DNA of 64,000 bases from Pontibacter sp. FD36. GTDB lineage: Bacteria > Bacteroidota > Bacteroidia > Cytophagales > Hymenobacteraceae. The position numbers and the translations under genes are program-made. The DNA is taken from contig NZ_JADPMP010000009.1 in NCBI RefSeq assembly GCF_015686655.1, forward strand, positions 1-64,000. Direction: 5' to 3'. The first letter of the stretch is position 1. The number at the start of each line of letters is the position of its first letter. This document shows, in pieces, positions 34,963-43,725 of the stretch. The notes under the pieces were generated by a model. It saw only the letters and a list, made by a program, of their open reading frames with translations, ran no database searches and was not told the origin of the DNA.

Positions 34963-35030
34963 CCAGAAGAATTCTAACTACAATAATTTAGCTTAGCTAA
35001 AACCCCTCCCCCAAAAAACCATAACTTCCG

Positions 35031-35038
35031 TATCTTTG
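35031..35038 (+). promoter_or_regulatory. -7 promoter element of mfd
   Basis: TATCTTTG fits TAnnTTTG, 78 bases before the mfd start codon, so the transcript begins near 35045 and includes the leader hairpin. Confidence 0.6.
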
Positions 35039-35051
35039 TAAACTACAACCA

Positions 35052-35086
35052 GCAGAACACGACTATCGAAAAGTCCTGTGTTCTGC
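35052..35086 (+). promoter_or_regulatory. Leader hairpin upstream of mfd
   Basis: GCAGAACAC (35052-35060) and GTGTTCTGC (35078-35086) are perfect arms; GACT/AGTC extends the stem to 13 pairs with a two-base bulge and a loop ATCGAAA. It starts a few bases after the predicted transcript start. The following bases (CTTTGCTGTTTTGTGACTTTTT) are T-rich, so it could act as an attenuator or stabilise the mRNA. A protein-binding operator is the other option. Confidence 0.6.
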
Positions 35087-35115
35087 CTTTGCTGTTTTGT
35101 GACTTTTTGAACTGA

Positions 35116-38100
35116 ATGAAAGTAACTGATTTTTTAGAGCTGTACCGACTTGACGGGGTGGTGCAGACCATTGCTGAGCGACTCAAAGCCGATAAACCCT
35201 ACCGCCTGCAACTCAAAGGTATGGCAGGCAGCCTCGATGCTGTGATGGCTTCGGCGGTCTATACCTTGCACCCGCAGCACCAACTCTTTGTGTTGCACGA
35301 CAAGGAGGAGGCGGCTTATTTTTATACAGACCTCAAGAACCTGCTCGGCGACGAGAAGGAGGTCATGCTGTTCCCAACGTCCTACAAGCGCCCCTACAGC
35401 TTCGACGATACCGAAAATGCCAACATTCTGATGCGTGCCGAGGTACTCAACCGCCTCAACACCAAATCCGACAAAGGCGAGTTGATCGTCACTTATCCGG
35501 AGGCACTGACTGAGAAGGTGATCAACAAAAAGTCGCTGGTAGAGAACACGCTGGGAGCCAAAGTGGGCGAAAAGCTGGATGTGAATTTCCTCAGCGAAAT
35601 GCTGGCTGAGTATGGCTTCGAGCGGACGGAATTTGTGTACGAGGCGGGACAGTACGCCGTGCGCGGTGGTATCGTGGATGTATTCTCGTACGCCAACGAC
35701 CTGCCCTATCGCATTGAACTCTTCGGCGACGAGATCGAGAGTATACGCTCCTTCGATCCCGACACGCAACTGTCGGTGGAGACGAAGAAAAGCATCTCGA
35801 TCATACCGAACGTGCAGACCAAACTGCTGCAGGAAACACGCGAAGCTTTTCTCGACTTCCTACCGAAGAACACAGCCATCTGGTTTAAGGATGTGCGCCA
35901 GACGCTGGATGTGATCGACGAGTACTTCGACAAGGCGTCACATGCTTTTGACAAGCTGATGGAAGGCAGCGGCGGCACCCAGATCGTATCAGACCCGGAG
36001 CAGCTTTTCCAGACGCAGAAGCAGTTCAAGAAGCTGCTCGAGAAGTTCAGCATCGTGGAGTTTGGCAAGCGCTTTAATTACAAAGACACGGAGGTCCTGC
36101 AGCTGCAATCCAAGCCGCAGCCTTCGTTCAACAAAGACTTCAACCGACTGGTAAAAGACCTGCACGAGCAGCAGAGCAAGGGCTTTGTCAACATCATCGC
36201 CACCGAGTCGCCGCGCCAGATCAACCGTCTTACCACCATCTTCGACGAGCTGGACCACGACATGCGTTTCCAGCATTTGGCCGTATCGCTGCGGGAAGGT
36301 TTTATAGACGAACAGCTCAAGATCACCTGCTATACCGATCACCAGCTTTTCGACCGATTCTACCAGCACAAAGCCAAAGAGGGCCGCTCCAAAACAAAGG
36401 CAATGACCCTGAAAGAGCTGCGTACCCTGCAGCCCGGCGACTACATCACGCACATGGACTACGGCGTGGGCCGCTTCGCCGGTTTGGAGAAAGTGGAAGT
36501 AGGCGGTCGTCTGCAGGAGGCCATCCGACTGGTATACCGCGACGACGATTTGCTGTATGTGTCCATCCACTCGCTGCACAAGATCAGCAAGTATAGCGGC
36601 AAAGAGGGCGGCCCTCCGACCATGAGCAAGCTGGGCTCGCCGGAATGGGAGAACAAAAAGAAGAAAGTAAAGAGCAAGGTTAAAGATATCGCCGCCGAGC
36701 TCATTCAACTATACGCCAAGCGCAAAGCTGCGCCGGGCTACGCCTATACCCGCGATGGCTTTTTGCAGGCCGAACTGGAATCGTCGTTTATTTACGAAGA
36801 TACCCCGGACCAGGGCAAAGCCACCGAGGACGTGAAAGCCGATATGGAGCTACCGCACCCGATGGACCGCCTCGTGTGCGGCGACGTAGGCTTCGGCAAA
36901 ACCGAGGTGGCCATACGCGCCGCCTTCAAAGCGGCCTGCGACGGCAAGCAGGTGGCTGTGCTCGTGCCGACCACTGTACTGGCTATGCAGCACTTCAAGA
37001 CCTTCCGCGACCGACTGGAGCAGTTCCCGATTACAGTGGACTACATCAACCGTTTCAAAACGGCCAAGGACATCAAAAACACCCTTCAGCGGGTAGCCGA
37101 GGGCAAGGTGGATATCCTGATCGGCACACACCGCATTGCCAGTAAGGATGTCAAGTTCAAAGACCTCGGCCTGCTGGTGATAGACGAAGAGCAGAAGTTT
37201 GGTGTGAAGACCAAGGAGAAGCTCAAGGAGATGCGTGTGAATGTGGATACGCTTACGCTCACAGCAACCCCTATACCTAGAACGCTCCACTTCTCCCTGA
37301 TGGGTGCCCGCGACCTAAGTGTAATCGCCACACCACCACCAAACCGTCAGCCTGTGAAAACGGAGCTGCATGTGTTCGACGAGATCCTGATCCGCGACGC
37401 TGTAGCTGCAGAATTGAAACGAGGCGGACAGGTGTTCTTTGTGCACAACCGCGTGAAGGATATTGAAGAGATCGCCAACATGATCCTGAAACTGGTACCG
37501 GATGCACGCATCACCTATGCCCATGGCCAGATGGACGGCGAGACGCTGGAAAAGCGCATGATGAAGTTTGTGGAAGGCGAGTACGACGTGCTGGTGTCGA
37601 CCAACATCATCGAGTCCGGTTTGGATATACCGAACGCCAACACCATCATCATCAACCGGGCGCACATGTTCGGACTCTCAGACCTGCACCAGATGCGAGG
37701 CCGTGTCGGTCGTTCCAACAAGAAAGCCTATTGCTACTTGCTTACGCCGCCTGTGGCTGGCCTGCCGACCGATGCCCGCAAGCGCCTGAGCGTGCTCGAG
37801 GAATTTTCCGATCTGGGCGAAGGCTTCAAGATCGCCATGCGTGACCTTGACATACGGGGGGCCGGCAACCTGCTGGGCGGTGAGCAGAGCGGCTTCATCA
37901 ACGATCTCGGTTTCGAGATGTACCACCAGGTGCTCGACGATGCCATTAAGGAGCTCAAAGAAACCGAGTTCCGCGACCTGTTCCTGAAAGACAACCTGGC
38001 GGAGTTCGTGGAGCCGGTGCGCGACTGTAACATCGAGACGGATATGGAGGTGCTTATACCTGACTGGTATGTGGGCAACATCTCCGAGCGACTCAACCTC

Positions 38101-38487
38101 TACAGCAAGCTCGACAGCACCAAAGACCTGCAGGACCTGGAGAAGTTGAAGGCCAGTATCATCGACCGCTTCGGGCCGCTGCCGGAAGAGGTGCAGAAGC
38201 TGGTAGAGATCGTGAAACTGCGCTGGCAGGCCCAGCAACTGGGCTTCGAGAAACTCACCATCAAAAAAGAAGTGATGAAAGGCTACCTGCCCAGCGAGAA
38301 TAACGATGCCTACTTCCAGTCTGAGACCTTTGGCAACATCCTCAAGTATGTACAGCAGCATTCGCGCCGCTCACGGCTTAAGGAAGCCAAGGATAAGCTC
38401 ATCGTAATTGTAGAGGACATCCAGTGCATCGCTGATGCCCGGGAAGTTTTTGACAGCCTTGACGTAAAAGCTACTGTGAAGGGGTAA
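35116..38487 (+). CDS. mfd: Transcription-repair coupling factor Mfd
   Basis: A 1123-residue DNA translocase that removes RNA polymerase stalled at lesions and recruits UvrA. The order is standard: UvrB-homology module (about residues 10-330), RNA-polymerase-interacting CarD-like domain (LQPGDYITHMDYGVGRF near 438), helicase motor with Walker A CGDVGFGKTEVAIR near 589 and DEEQ box near 690 (VIDEEQKFGVKTK), TRG region, and the C-terminal UvrA-masking domain. Length is normal. It has its own promoter and a striking 5' hairpin leader. No uvr genes adjoin. Confidence 0.98.
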   Translation: MKVTDFLELYRLDGVVQTIAERLKADKPYRLQLKGMAGSLDAVMASAVYTLHPQHQLFVLHDKEEAAYFYTDLKNLLGDEKEVMLFPTSYKRPYSFDDTENANILMRAEVLNRLNTKSDKGELIVTYPEALTEKVINKKSLVENTLGAKVGEKLDVNFLSEMLAEYGFERTEFVYEAGQYAVRGGIVDVFSYANDLPYRIELFGDEIESIRSFDPDTQLSVETKKSISIIPNVQTKLLQETREAFLDFLPKNTAIWFKDVRQTLDVIDEYFDKASHAFDKLMEGSGGTQIVSDPEQLFQTQKQFKKLLEKFSIVEFGKRFNYKDTEVLQLQSKPQPSFNKDFNRLVKDLHEQQSKGFVNIIATESPRQINRLTTIFDELDHDMRFQHLAVSLREGFIDEQLKITCYTDHQLFDRFYQHKAKEGRSKTKAMTLKELRTLQPGDYITHMDYGVGRFAGLEKVEVGGRLQEAIRLVYRDDDLLYVSIHSLHKISKYSGKEGGPPTMSKLGSPEWENKKKKVKSKVKDIAAELIQLYAKRKAAPGYAYTRDGFLQAELESSFIYEDTPDQGKATEDVKADMELPHPMDRLVCGDVGFGKTEVAIRAAFKAACDGKQVAVLVPTTVLAMQHFKTFRDRLEQFPITVDYINRFKTAKDIKNTLQRVAEGKVDILIGTHRIASKDVKFKDLGLLVIDEEQKFGVKTKEKLKEMRVNVDTLTLTATPIPRTLHFSLMGARDLSVIATPPPNRQPVKTELHVFDEILIRDAVAAELKRGGQVFFVHNRVKDIEEIANMILKLVPDARITYAHGQMDGETLEKRMMKFVEGEYDVLVSTNIIESGLDIPNANTIIINRAHMFGLSDLHQMRGRVGRSNKKAYCYLLTPPVAGLPTDARKRLSVLEEFSDLGEGFKIAMRDLDIRGAGNLLGGEQSGFINDLGFEMYHQVLDDAIKELKETEFRDLFLKDNLAEFVEPVRDCNIETDMEVLIPDWYVGNISERLNLYSKLDSTKDLQDLEKLKASIIDRFGPLPEEVQKLVEIVKLRWQAQQLGFEKLTIKKEVMKGYLPSENNDAYFQSETFGNILKYVQQHSRRSRLKEAKDKLIVIVEDIQCIADAREVFDSLDVKATVKG

Positions 38488-38668
38488 ACTTCAGAATGAT
38501 ATTCCCATAATACTTCATCAGCTGCACAGGGCATCATAAATAGCATGGCTCTGTGCGGCTGACTAATTTTTTGGGAAGTAAAACGATTTAGGTAATTCTT
38601 AGACTAAATTTTGCTATTTTAGTAACTACTATGCTACGAAAACTAAACTTAAGTCTAAATTTATACCT

Positions 38669-40270
38669 GTGCATTCTAAAATCCCGACATCCGTACCTAC
38701 ACTAGAGCCCATCTTCAGGGCTTTGACTGGGCTATACCTTGTCCTGACGCCTGACTTAGTCATCGTGGATGCTACGGATGCTTTGCTGAAGCAAACGCAT
38801 ATAAAGCGCGACGAGACCATAGGACAGCATGTGTTTAAGATTTTCCCGAACAACCCCGATAACCTACAGGTAGACTCAGAGGGCTCTATGCACCAATGTA
38901 TGCAGCATGCACTGGTACATAAAGAACCCTATCATATCGAAGTGCTTCGCTACGACATTCCCTCAGAAAACGGCTTTGAGGAACGCTACTGGAACACAAC
39001 CACCATCCCTATCATGAATGAATTTGGGGAAGTGCAATATCTGTTGCAGGAGGTACGCGACATAACCGACAAGGTCCTGATCGATCGTGTGCATCAGCTG
39101 CGTCAGGAGCAGCTAAACCTGCTCACAAACGCAACCAAGGCTGTTGCCTGGGAATACGACATCGTAAACAACCGCATGACATGGGGCGAGGGGCTGCAGG
39201 AAGTTTTGGGCTATACGCCAGAAGAAATGGGTCCAGGTGGCGAGTCATGGGATTCACGCGTGCACCCGGATGATTTTGAGGAAGTACAACGCAGCATACA
39301 GCAGGCACTGGCCAGCAAGCAGAGTACCTGGACGGGAGAGTACCGTTTTCAGAAATCGGATGGCAGTTATGCCTATATACTTGACCAGGGCTACACGGCC
39401 TATGACTCCAAAGGCAACCCTATCCGGACCATTGGCTCTATTATCGACATCACGCAAAACAGAGACACACAGGAGGCGCTTCGGGAAAGTGACGCCCGCT
39501 TCCGTCACCTGTTGGAGGTGCTCCCGCACATGGCCTGGACGGCCTCCCCAAAAGGCAAAGTGCTTTTTTTCAACGACAACTGGTACAGCTACACAGGTAT
39601 GCGTCCCGGCCAGACCGATGGCTGGATCAGCGCGGTACATCCCGAAGACTCAGCCATGGTGCTCACCAGTTGGCACAATGCAGTGGCTTCAGGCAGTAGC
39701 TTCGAGATAGAGTATCGCATACGCCACCACATAGATGGCAGCTACCACTGGTTCCTGGATCGTGGCCTGCCTATGCGTGACTCAGACGGAAACATCACGC
39801 TCTGGATTGGCACTTACACGGACATAGACGACCAGAAAAATCAGGGGGACTTTCGTGAAGATGACAGGCTGGAGAGCATACTGCGCCTGGCGCCGGTACA
39901 CCTGTGCATGTTGCATGGGCCGGATCATGTGTGCCAGTATGTGACACCTGGGGTATACAAACTCTACGGCAACAGAAACTACATAGGTCGCTCTGCCCGT
40001 GAGCTTTGGCCAGAGCTCGAGCCGCTTGGTTTTTTTGACCTGCTACACGAGGTATACACCAAAGGCCGTACCGTTTACATCAACGAGTTCCGTACTCAGA
40101 TCGATGAAGAGTTAAACGGCAAGCTGCGCGATGCCTATATCAACTTCAAATACCAGCCCCTTTTTGACAGCACTTCCTGCATAGAGGGCATTATCATCTC
40201 AGCAATCGAAGTGACTAACCTGGTGAGGGCCAGGCAGAGAGCGGAGGCATTAGCCAAAGGTGAATCCTGA
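38669..40270 (+). CDS. Multi-PAS sensory protein without kinase domain
   Basis: A 533-residue cytoplasmic protein of about four PAS folds: about residues 15-135, 145-270 (AVAWEYDIVNNRMTWGEGL, then HPDDFEE), 275-395 (HMAWTASPKGKVLFFNDNW, then HPEDSAMV), and 405-525. PAC segments follow two of them (WIGTYTDIDDQK). There is no histidine kinase, GGDEF or phosphatase domain, so output must come from a partner. Start is GTG 38669; no in-frame ATG precedes it. The CheY-like gene starts 70 bases downstream and is the natural partner candidate, though it seems to have its own promoter. Confidence 0.88.
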   Translation: MHSKIPTSVPTLEPIFRALTGLYLVLTPDLVIVDATDALLKQTHIKRDETIGQHVFKIFPNNPDNLQVDSEGSMHQCMQHALVHKEPYHIEVLRYDIPSENGFEERYWNTTTIPIMNEFGEVQYLLQEVRDITDKVLIDRVHQLRQEQLNLLTNATKAVAWEYDIVNNRMTWGEGLQEVLGYTPEEMGPGGESWDSRVHPDDFEEVQRSIQQALASKQSTWTGEYRFQKSDGSYAYILDQGYTAYDSKGNPIRTIGSIIDITQNRDTQEALRESDARFRHLLEVLPHMAWTASPKGKVLFFNDNWYSYTGMRPGQTDGWISAVHPEDSAMVLTSWHNAVASGSSFEIEYRIRHHIDGSYHWFLDRGLPMRDSDGNITLWIGTYTDIDDQKNQGDFREDDRLESILRLAPVHLCMLHGPDHVCQYVTPGVYKLYGNRNYIGRSARELWPELEPLGFFDLLHEVYTKGRTVYINEFRTQIDEELNGKLRDAYINFKYQPLFDSTSCIEGIIISAIEVTNLVRARQRAEALAKGES

Positions 40271-40308
40271 CACTTCTGATTTTTGTCTTTTTTTAAAACA
40301 AAAAAGGC

Positions 40309-40317
40309 TATACTTTG
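40309..40317 (+). promoter_or_regulatory. Possible -7 element of the response regulator gene
   Basis: TATACTTTG is one base longer than the TAnnTTTG consensus but in the right place, 24 bases before ATG 40341; TTTTTG near 40280 could serve as the -33 element. Confidence 0.4.
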
Positions 40318-40340
40318 TAAAAGAACTCAAAATACCAATT

Positions 40341-40748
40341 ATGAAATCTGTAAAGACTATCCTGCTTATAGACGACGACGATACAACCAATTACCTAAAC
40401 CAGCGACTGCTGTCCCGTATGGAAGCTGCATCGGACATCAGGGTGGTAACCAACGGTGAAGAAGCCCTCGACTACCTCAACAAAGCCTTCAGCGGCGAAG
40501 AGAACTATCCGAAGCCGGACCTTATTTTTGTTGATATCAAGATGTCTGTGATGGACGGTTTTGAGTTTCTGGATGAGTACCAGCGATTTGACGAAGACAG
40601 CAAGCTGCGCACCGTCATGCTGATGCTTACTTCTTCGGCCAGCTTTTATGACCTGGAACGTCTTAAAAAATATCCGGAGGTACGCAGGCACTACTCCAAG
40701 CCACTGGCTGAGGCCGATGTGCGCGAGATCATGGAAACCTATTTTTAG
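40341..40748 (+). CDS. CheY-like single-domain response regulator
   Basis: A 135-residue receiver domain starting at ATG 40341 (MKSVKTILLIDDDD); the longer frame from 40260 is rejected because a promoter-like sequence lies inside it. The acidic pocket is Asp11-14, the phospho-acceptor is Asp65 in IFVDIKM, the switch Thr/Ser is 97-98 in LMLTSS, and the conserved Lys is 120 in YSKPL. No output domain. In Bacteroidota such proteins often receive phosphate from hybrid PAS kinases; the upstream PAS protein lacks a kinase, so the donor is elsewhere. Confidence 0.92.
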   Translation: MKSVKTILLIDDDDTTNYLNQRLLSRMEAASDIRVVTNGEEALDYLNKAFSGEENYPKPDLIFVDIKMSVMDGFEFLDEYQRFDEDSKLRTVMLMLTSSASFYDLERLKKYPEVRRHYSKPLAEADVREIMETYF

Positions 40749-40772
40749 CAGTACCTTATCTGATAGTTTAAG

Positions 40773-40800
40773 AGACGCCCTCACAAGGGGCGTCTTTTTT
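40773..40800 (+). terminator. Terminator after response regulator gene
   Basis: Arms AGACGCCC and GGGCGTCT followed by a T run, 24 bases after the stop codon. Confidence 0.9.
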
Positions 40801-40901
40801 TATACCTGATGCTTTGCCAACAATAGCCTCTGTAAGCCGTAAAAAATAACGCCGCCGCAAGGCTAAATTTTTACATCGCTTATTAAAACTAAAATAGAAT
40901 T

Positions 40902-41732
40902 ATGGAAAACAGAGGAGAAAACCACGGAAGGCCTGGTGATGAGAACCAGCGCATCGGCCGGGAACTATACAACAGGGATAGAGAACAGAACCAACCACAG
41001 CGCTACGCTTACAGAGGCCAGGACCAGAATGAAAGAAAATGGGACGAGGGCAATTACTTCCACACCGGCCCTAGCCCGAGAGGAGCACAGGACCGCGACC
41101 GACAGGCTGAAAGCGGCCGTCACTACTTAGGCAACAGACCTGCTACCTATCAGAGCAATCAAGGCTCTTTCCAGAGCGGGCACTATGGCAGCCGCAGCGA
41201 AAGCCCTTACCGCAACGAGAGCCAGTACCTAAACTATGGCTACAGAGGCCAGGGCAGCGGTAGTCAGCAGTCATACCGTTCGCAGATGGGCGGTGGCTCG
41301 CAGCCCGGCAACTACAACGAGCCCCCTACCTCACAGGACAGTCTGTGGCGTGAAGGGCCTGGCAGCCGCAGCCGCTACAAGGAAACCGACTACCGCTACG
41401 GCAGCGGCTCGCACAACTGGTACAACGAAGGTCGCTACTCGCCTGACGTGGAACCGGACAACCGCGATAAGCGTGGCTTCTTTGAGCGTGTACGCGACAC
41501 CTGGGATGACATCATGCACTCTGATGACCCGGATTACCAGCCGCGCAACCGCTACGACTCTGAGCGCAGAGCCGAGCAACTGAGCAGCCGAAACCGCTAC
41601 AGCGGGGAGTCATACCGTGACCGTGATTTTGACCGTGGCTACGAAGGTGGTCCGCGCTGGGCCGACGAGATTGACTCTGGAAACGATGATTATTATAAAG
41701 GCACTGACAGAAGCCAACGTAACCGTCGCTAA
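40902..41732 (+). CDS. Highly hydrophilic low-complexity protein
   Basis: A 276-residue protein made mostly of Arg, Gly, Asp, Ser, Asn, Gln and Tyr, without Cys and with few hydrophobic residues except one short segment near residue 190 (FFERVRDTWDDIM) that could be a binding helix. Composition implies disorder, as in hydrophilins or RNA-binding stress proteins. YRGQ, RDRD and NRY are repeated. No family recognised. The ATG 40902 follows a long A-rich leader; a strong terminator closes the gene. A second low-complexity gene follows at 41969. Confidence 0.72.
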   Translation: MENRGENHGRPGDENQRIGRELYNRDREQNQPQRYAYRGQDQNERKWDEGNYFHTGPSPRGAQDRDRQAESGRHYLGNRPATYQSNQGSFQSGHYGSRSESPYRNESQYLNYGYRGQGSGSQQSYRSQMGGGSQPGNYNEPPTSQDSLWREGPGSRSRYKETDYRYGSGSHNWYNEGRYSPDVEPDNRDKRGFFERVRDTWDDIMHSDDPDYQPRNRYDSERRAEQLSSRNRYSGESYRDRDFDRGYEGGPRWADEIDSGNDDYYKGTDRSQRNRR

Positions 41733-41780
41733 TGCGTATAGCAGACAGATTAGGTTACTTTGGTAGTAGATTAGTAATGA

Positions 41781-41816
41781 AGGCAGCCCACCGGCAACGG
41801 CGGGCTGCCTTTTTTT
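41781..41816 (+). terminator. Terminator after the low-complexity gene
   Basis: Arms AGGCAGCCC and GGGCTGCCT around a loop of about 12 bases, followed by seven T. Confidence 0.9.
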
Positions 41817-41968
41817 GTGCTGAACTCAAACGCTTTAAACATCAGGCTCGTGTGCCCGTACATAAAATCCGGTGCTGTCACATACCTGACTGTGGCCCCT
41901 ATGTCCTACAGCCTCCTGCGGCACCAGTGCTTATTTTTTAGACATCTTAGAAAACAAAAGGAAAACAA

Positions 41969-42412
41969 ATGCATCACGAGGAACAAGAAAGACATCATGA
42001 GCGGCATGATCGCCCACGCCGTCCGCACCCACGCCACGAAGTAGAGCAGCAGAACTTTCGCAGCCGATGGGAAGAGCCCAGACCCTTTATGCATGACCGT
42101 GAAAGAAGGCAGTACGAAGAAGAGATGCGCATACGGGAAGAGCGGGAGCGGCATGAGTATAGGCAGCAGCAAAATGAGCGGCGGCAGCATGAAAATATAA
42201 ACCGACACCAGCACGGCTTTTCAGATGATCACCACCCGCAACACCGAAGAGAGGAACTCAGGGAATGGCGCGATGGCAATGAGCATTATAGCCCTGAGAA
42301 CCAGCATGCCCGGGACCGGTGGCAACAGCATGAGCAGCTCCCTCCGCTGCGAGAGCAGCGACGCCGGCACCAGAGCCGCCGCGACGAGGATTGGGATCAA
42401 CGGGGCTGGTAA
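41969..42412 (+). CDS. His/Arg/Glu-rich low-complexity protein
   Basis: A 147-residue highly charged protein dominated by Arg, Glu, His and Gln (MHHEEQERHHERHDRPRR start), with no hydrophobic core. Helix-favouring spans (RQYEEEMRIREERERHEY) suggest a single long helix. Histidine richness suggests metal binding but that is a guess. The antisense frame is also long and hydrophobic, as expected from such codons, and is considered a shadow. It is probably related in purpose to the preceding hydrophilic protein. Might be non-coding; moderately sure. Confidence 0.55.
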   Translation: MHHEEQERHHERHDRPRRPHPRHEVEQQNFRSRWEEPRPFMHDRERRQYEEEMRIREERERHEYRQQQNERRQHENINRHQHGFSDDHHPQHRREELREWRDGNEHYSPENQHARDRWQQHEQLPPLREQRRRHQSRRDEDWDQRGW

Positions 42413-42430
42413 CGATCTACCCTGTAAAAT

Positions 42431-43018
42431 CTAGAAACGCTTCCTGAACCCGGCACCAAACGACACCAGCTCGGGTATGCCGGGCACCAGGTTGAGCGAC
42501 AGGTCATATTGCCCCTTTAGCTGGTAGTTGTACTCAAACTCTCCGCCGTACCAGTAAAACTTGTACTGCCAGTCACCCCTACGGTTAAAGTACCCATCAT
42601 CTTCGTAGCCCTGCAGTCGGTTCCAGTCGCGGCGGTACACCAGCGTGGGGCCAAAGCCACCATTCAGGGAGTGTCGCCCTGCCTTGAATATCTGTCCGCG
42701 CCAACCCAGGTGTGTGAAGCCTGCGAGTGAAGAGGCACAGTCGGAGTATAGGCCTTGCTCTACCCGCACACTAATTACTTCGCGCACCACAAACCGGTCG
42801 TAGCCTACTATACCTCCAAAATTCAGCACGGCTATACCTTTCCGGTCAAGCCGGTTCTTGAAAAGCTCTGGGTATGGCGTTGGGCGCAAATGCATGGATA
42901 AACCAAAGAACTTTACAGTGAAGGCGTTCTTGTAGGCAGGCTGCTCCTGGGCATGGCCCGGCAGGAGGAGCGAAAAGCTGAAGAGAAATAACAGTAAAGT
43001 TCGACAAAGCTGCTGCAT
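42431..43018 (-). CDS. Hypothetical outer-membrane protein
   Basis: A 195-residue exported protein with signal peptide MQQLCRTLLLFLFSFSLLLP cleaved after GHAQ. The body is rich in Gly and aromatic residues in alternating strands (WQYKFYWYGGEFEYNYQL) and ends GAGFRKRF, with terminal Phe as in beta-barrels. No family recognised; the size would allow an eight-stranded barrel. Single gene on the minus strand, divergent from the glycosylase. Confidence 0.7.
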   Translation of the reverse strand: MQQLCRTLLLFLFSFSLLLPGHAQEQPAYKNAFTVKFFGLSMHLRPTPYPELFKNRLDRKGIAVLNFGGIVGYDRFVVREVISVRVEQGLYSDCASSLAGFTHLGWRGQIFKAGRHSLNGGFGPTLVYRRDWNRLQGYEDDGYFNRRGDWQYKFYWYGGEFEYNYQLKGQYDLSLNLVPGIPELVSFGAGFRKRF

Positions 43019-43064
43019 ACCCCACTATATACAGTTTAGAACGCATTTTGTTAGCAGATCACCG

Positions 43065-43072
43065 TACCTTTG
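43065..43072 (+). promoter_or_regulatory. -7 element of the uracil-DNA glycosylase gene, leaderless layout
   Basis: TACCTTTG ends only 8 bases before ATG 43081. The predicted start of transcription (about 43078-43080) would leave almost no leader on the mRNA. Confidence 0.5.
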
Positions 43073-43080
43073 CACACAGT

Positions 43081-43665
43081 ATGACCACTTCGCTTGACAT
43101 TTTACTGGACCAGGTACGCTCCTGCCGACTTTGTGCTGAGCACCTGCCACATGGCCCCAGGCCAGTGCTGCGGGCGGCTCCTTCAGCACGAATGCTCATT
43201 GTGGGGCAGGCGCCAGGCACGAAGGTACACGCCAGTGGCGTGCCTTGGGACGACCAGAGCGGCAAGCGCCTCAGGCAGTGGATGGGCATTGATCCGGAAG
43301 TGTTTTATGATGAGCAGCAAGTGGCGATCGTCCCGATGGGATTTTGCTACCCCGGCAAAGGCAAAAGCGGTGACCTGCCACCCCGACCTGAGTGTGCCCA
43401 GCACTGGCACCAGCAACTTCTGCCGCTACTTCCCAATACTCAGCTCACTTTGTTGGTAGGCAAGTATGCACAGGATTACTTTCTGGGCGGAGCGGCCAAA
43501 CCGACCCTCACCGAAACCGTAACGCATTGGGCAGACTACCTCCCCAGGTATATGCCGCTGCCTCACCCCTCGCCACGAAACCAGTTCTGGCTCCGACGCA
43601 ATCCCTGGTTTGAGCAGGAAGCTATACCTGAGTTGCAGCAGCTCGTGGCCCAGACCCTTGGCTAA
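43081..43665 (+). CDS. Uracil-DNA glycosylase superfamily protein
   Basis: A 194-residue protein starting at ATG 43081; the frame is open to 43048 but that stretch holds the promoter. Visible family motifs: CRLC near residue 15, VGQAPG at 41-46 (motif A of family 4/5-like enzymes), VGKYAQDYF, and LPHPSPRN with the conserved His near 170. It lacks the full four-Cys iron-sulfur set of family 4 and resembles the UdgX-like or mismatch-specific subgroup of the superfamily. Expected to remove uracil or damaged bases from DNA. Confidence 0.87.
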   Translation: MTTSLDILLDQVRSCRLCAEHLPHGPRPVLRAAPSARMLIVGQAPGTKVHASGVPWDDQSGKRLRQWMGIDPEVFYDEQQVAIVPMGFCYPGKGKSGDLPPRPECAQHWHQQLLPLLPNTQLTLLVGKYAQDYFLGGAAKPTLTETVTHWADYLPRYMPLPHPSPRNQFWLRRNPWFEQEAIPELQQLVAQTLG

Positions 43666-43725
43666 ATTTTACTTGGTATCTACCCCGTAAATATTATCTT
43701 CGTTCATCAGCAATAAAACCACCTT

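Noticed and set aside
35989..36708. 239-residue minus-strand frame
   Set aside because: Antisense to mfd; shadow of a biased coding sequence.
41906..42214. 102-residue minus-strand hydrophobic frame
   Set aside because: Arises as mirror of His/Arg/Glu codons in the plus-strand gene; no terminator or promoter of its own.
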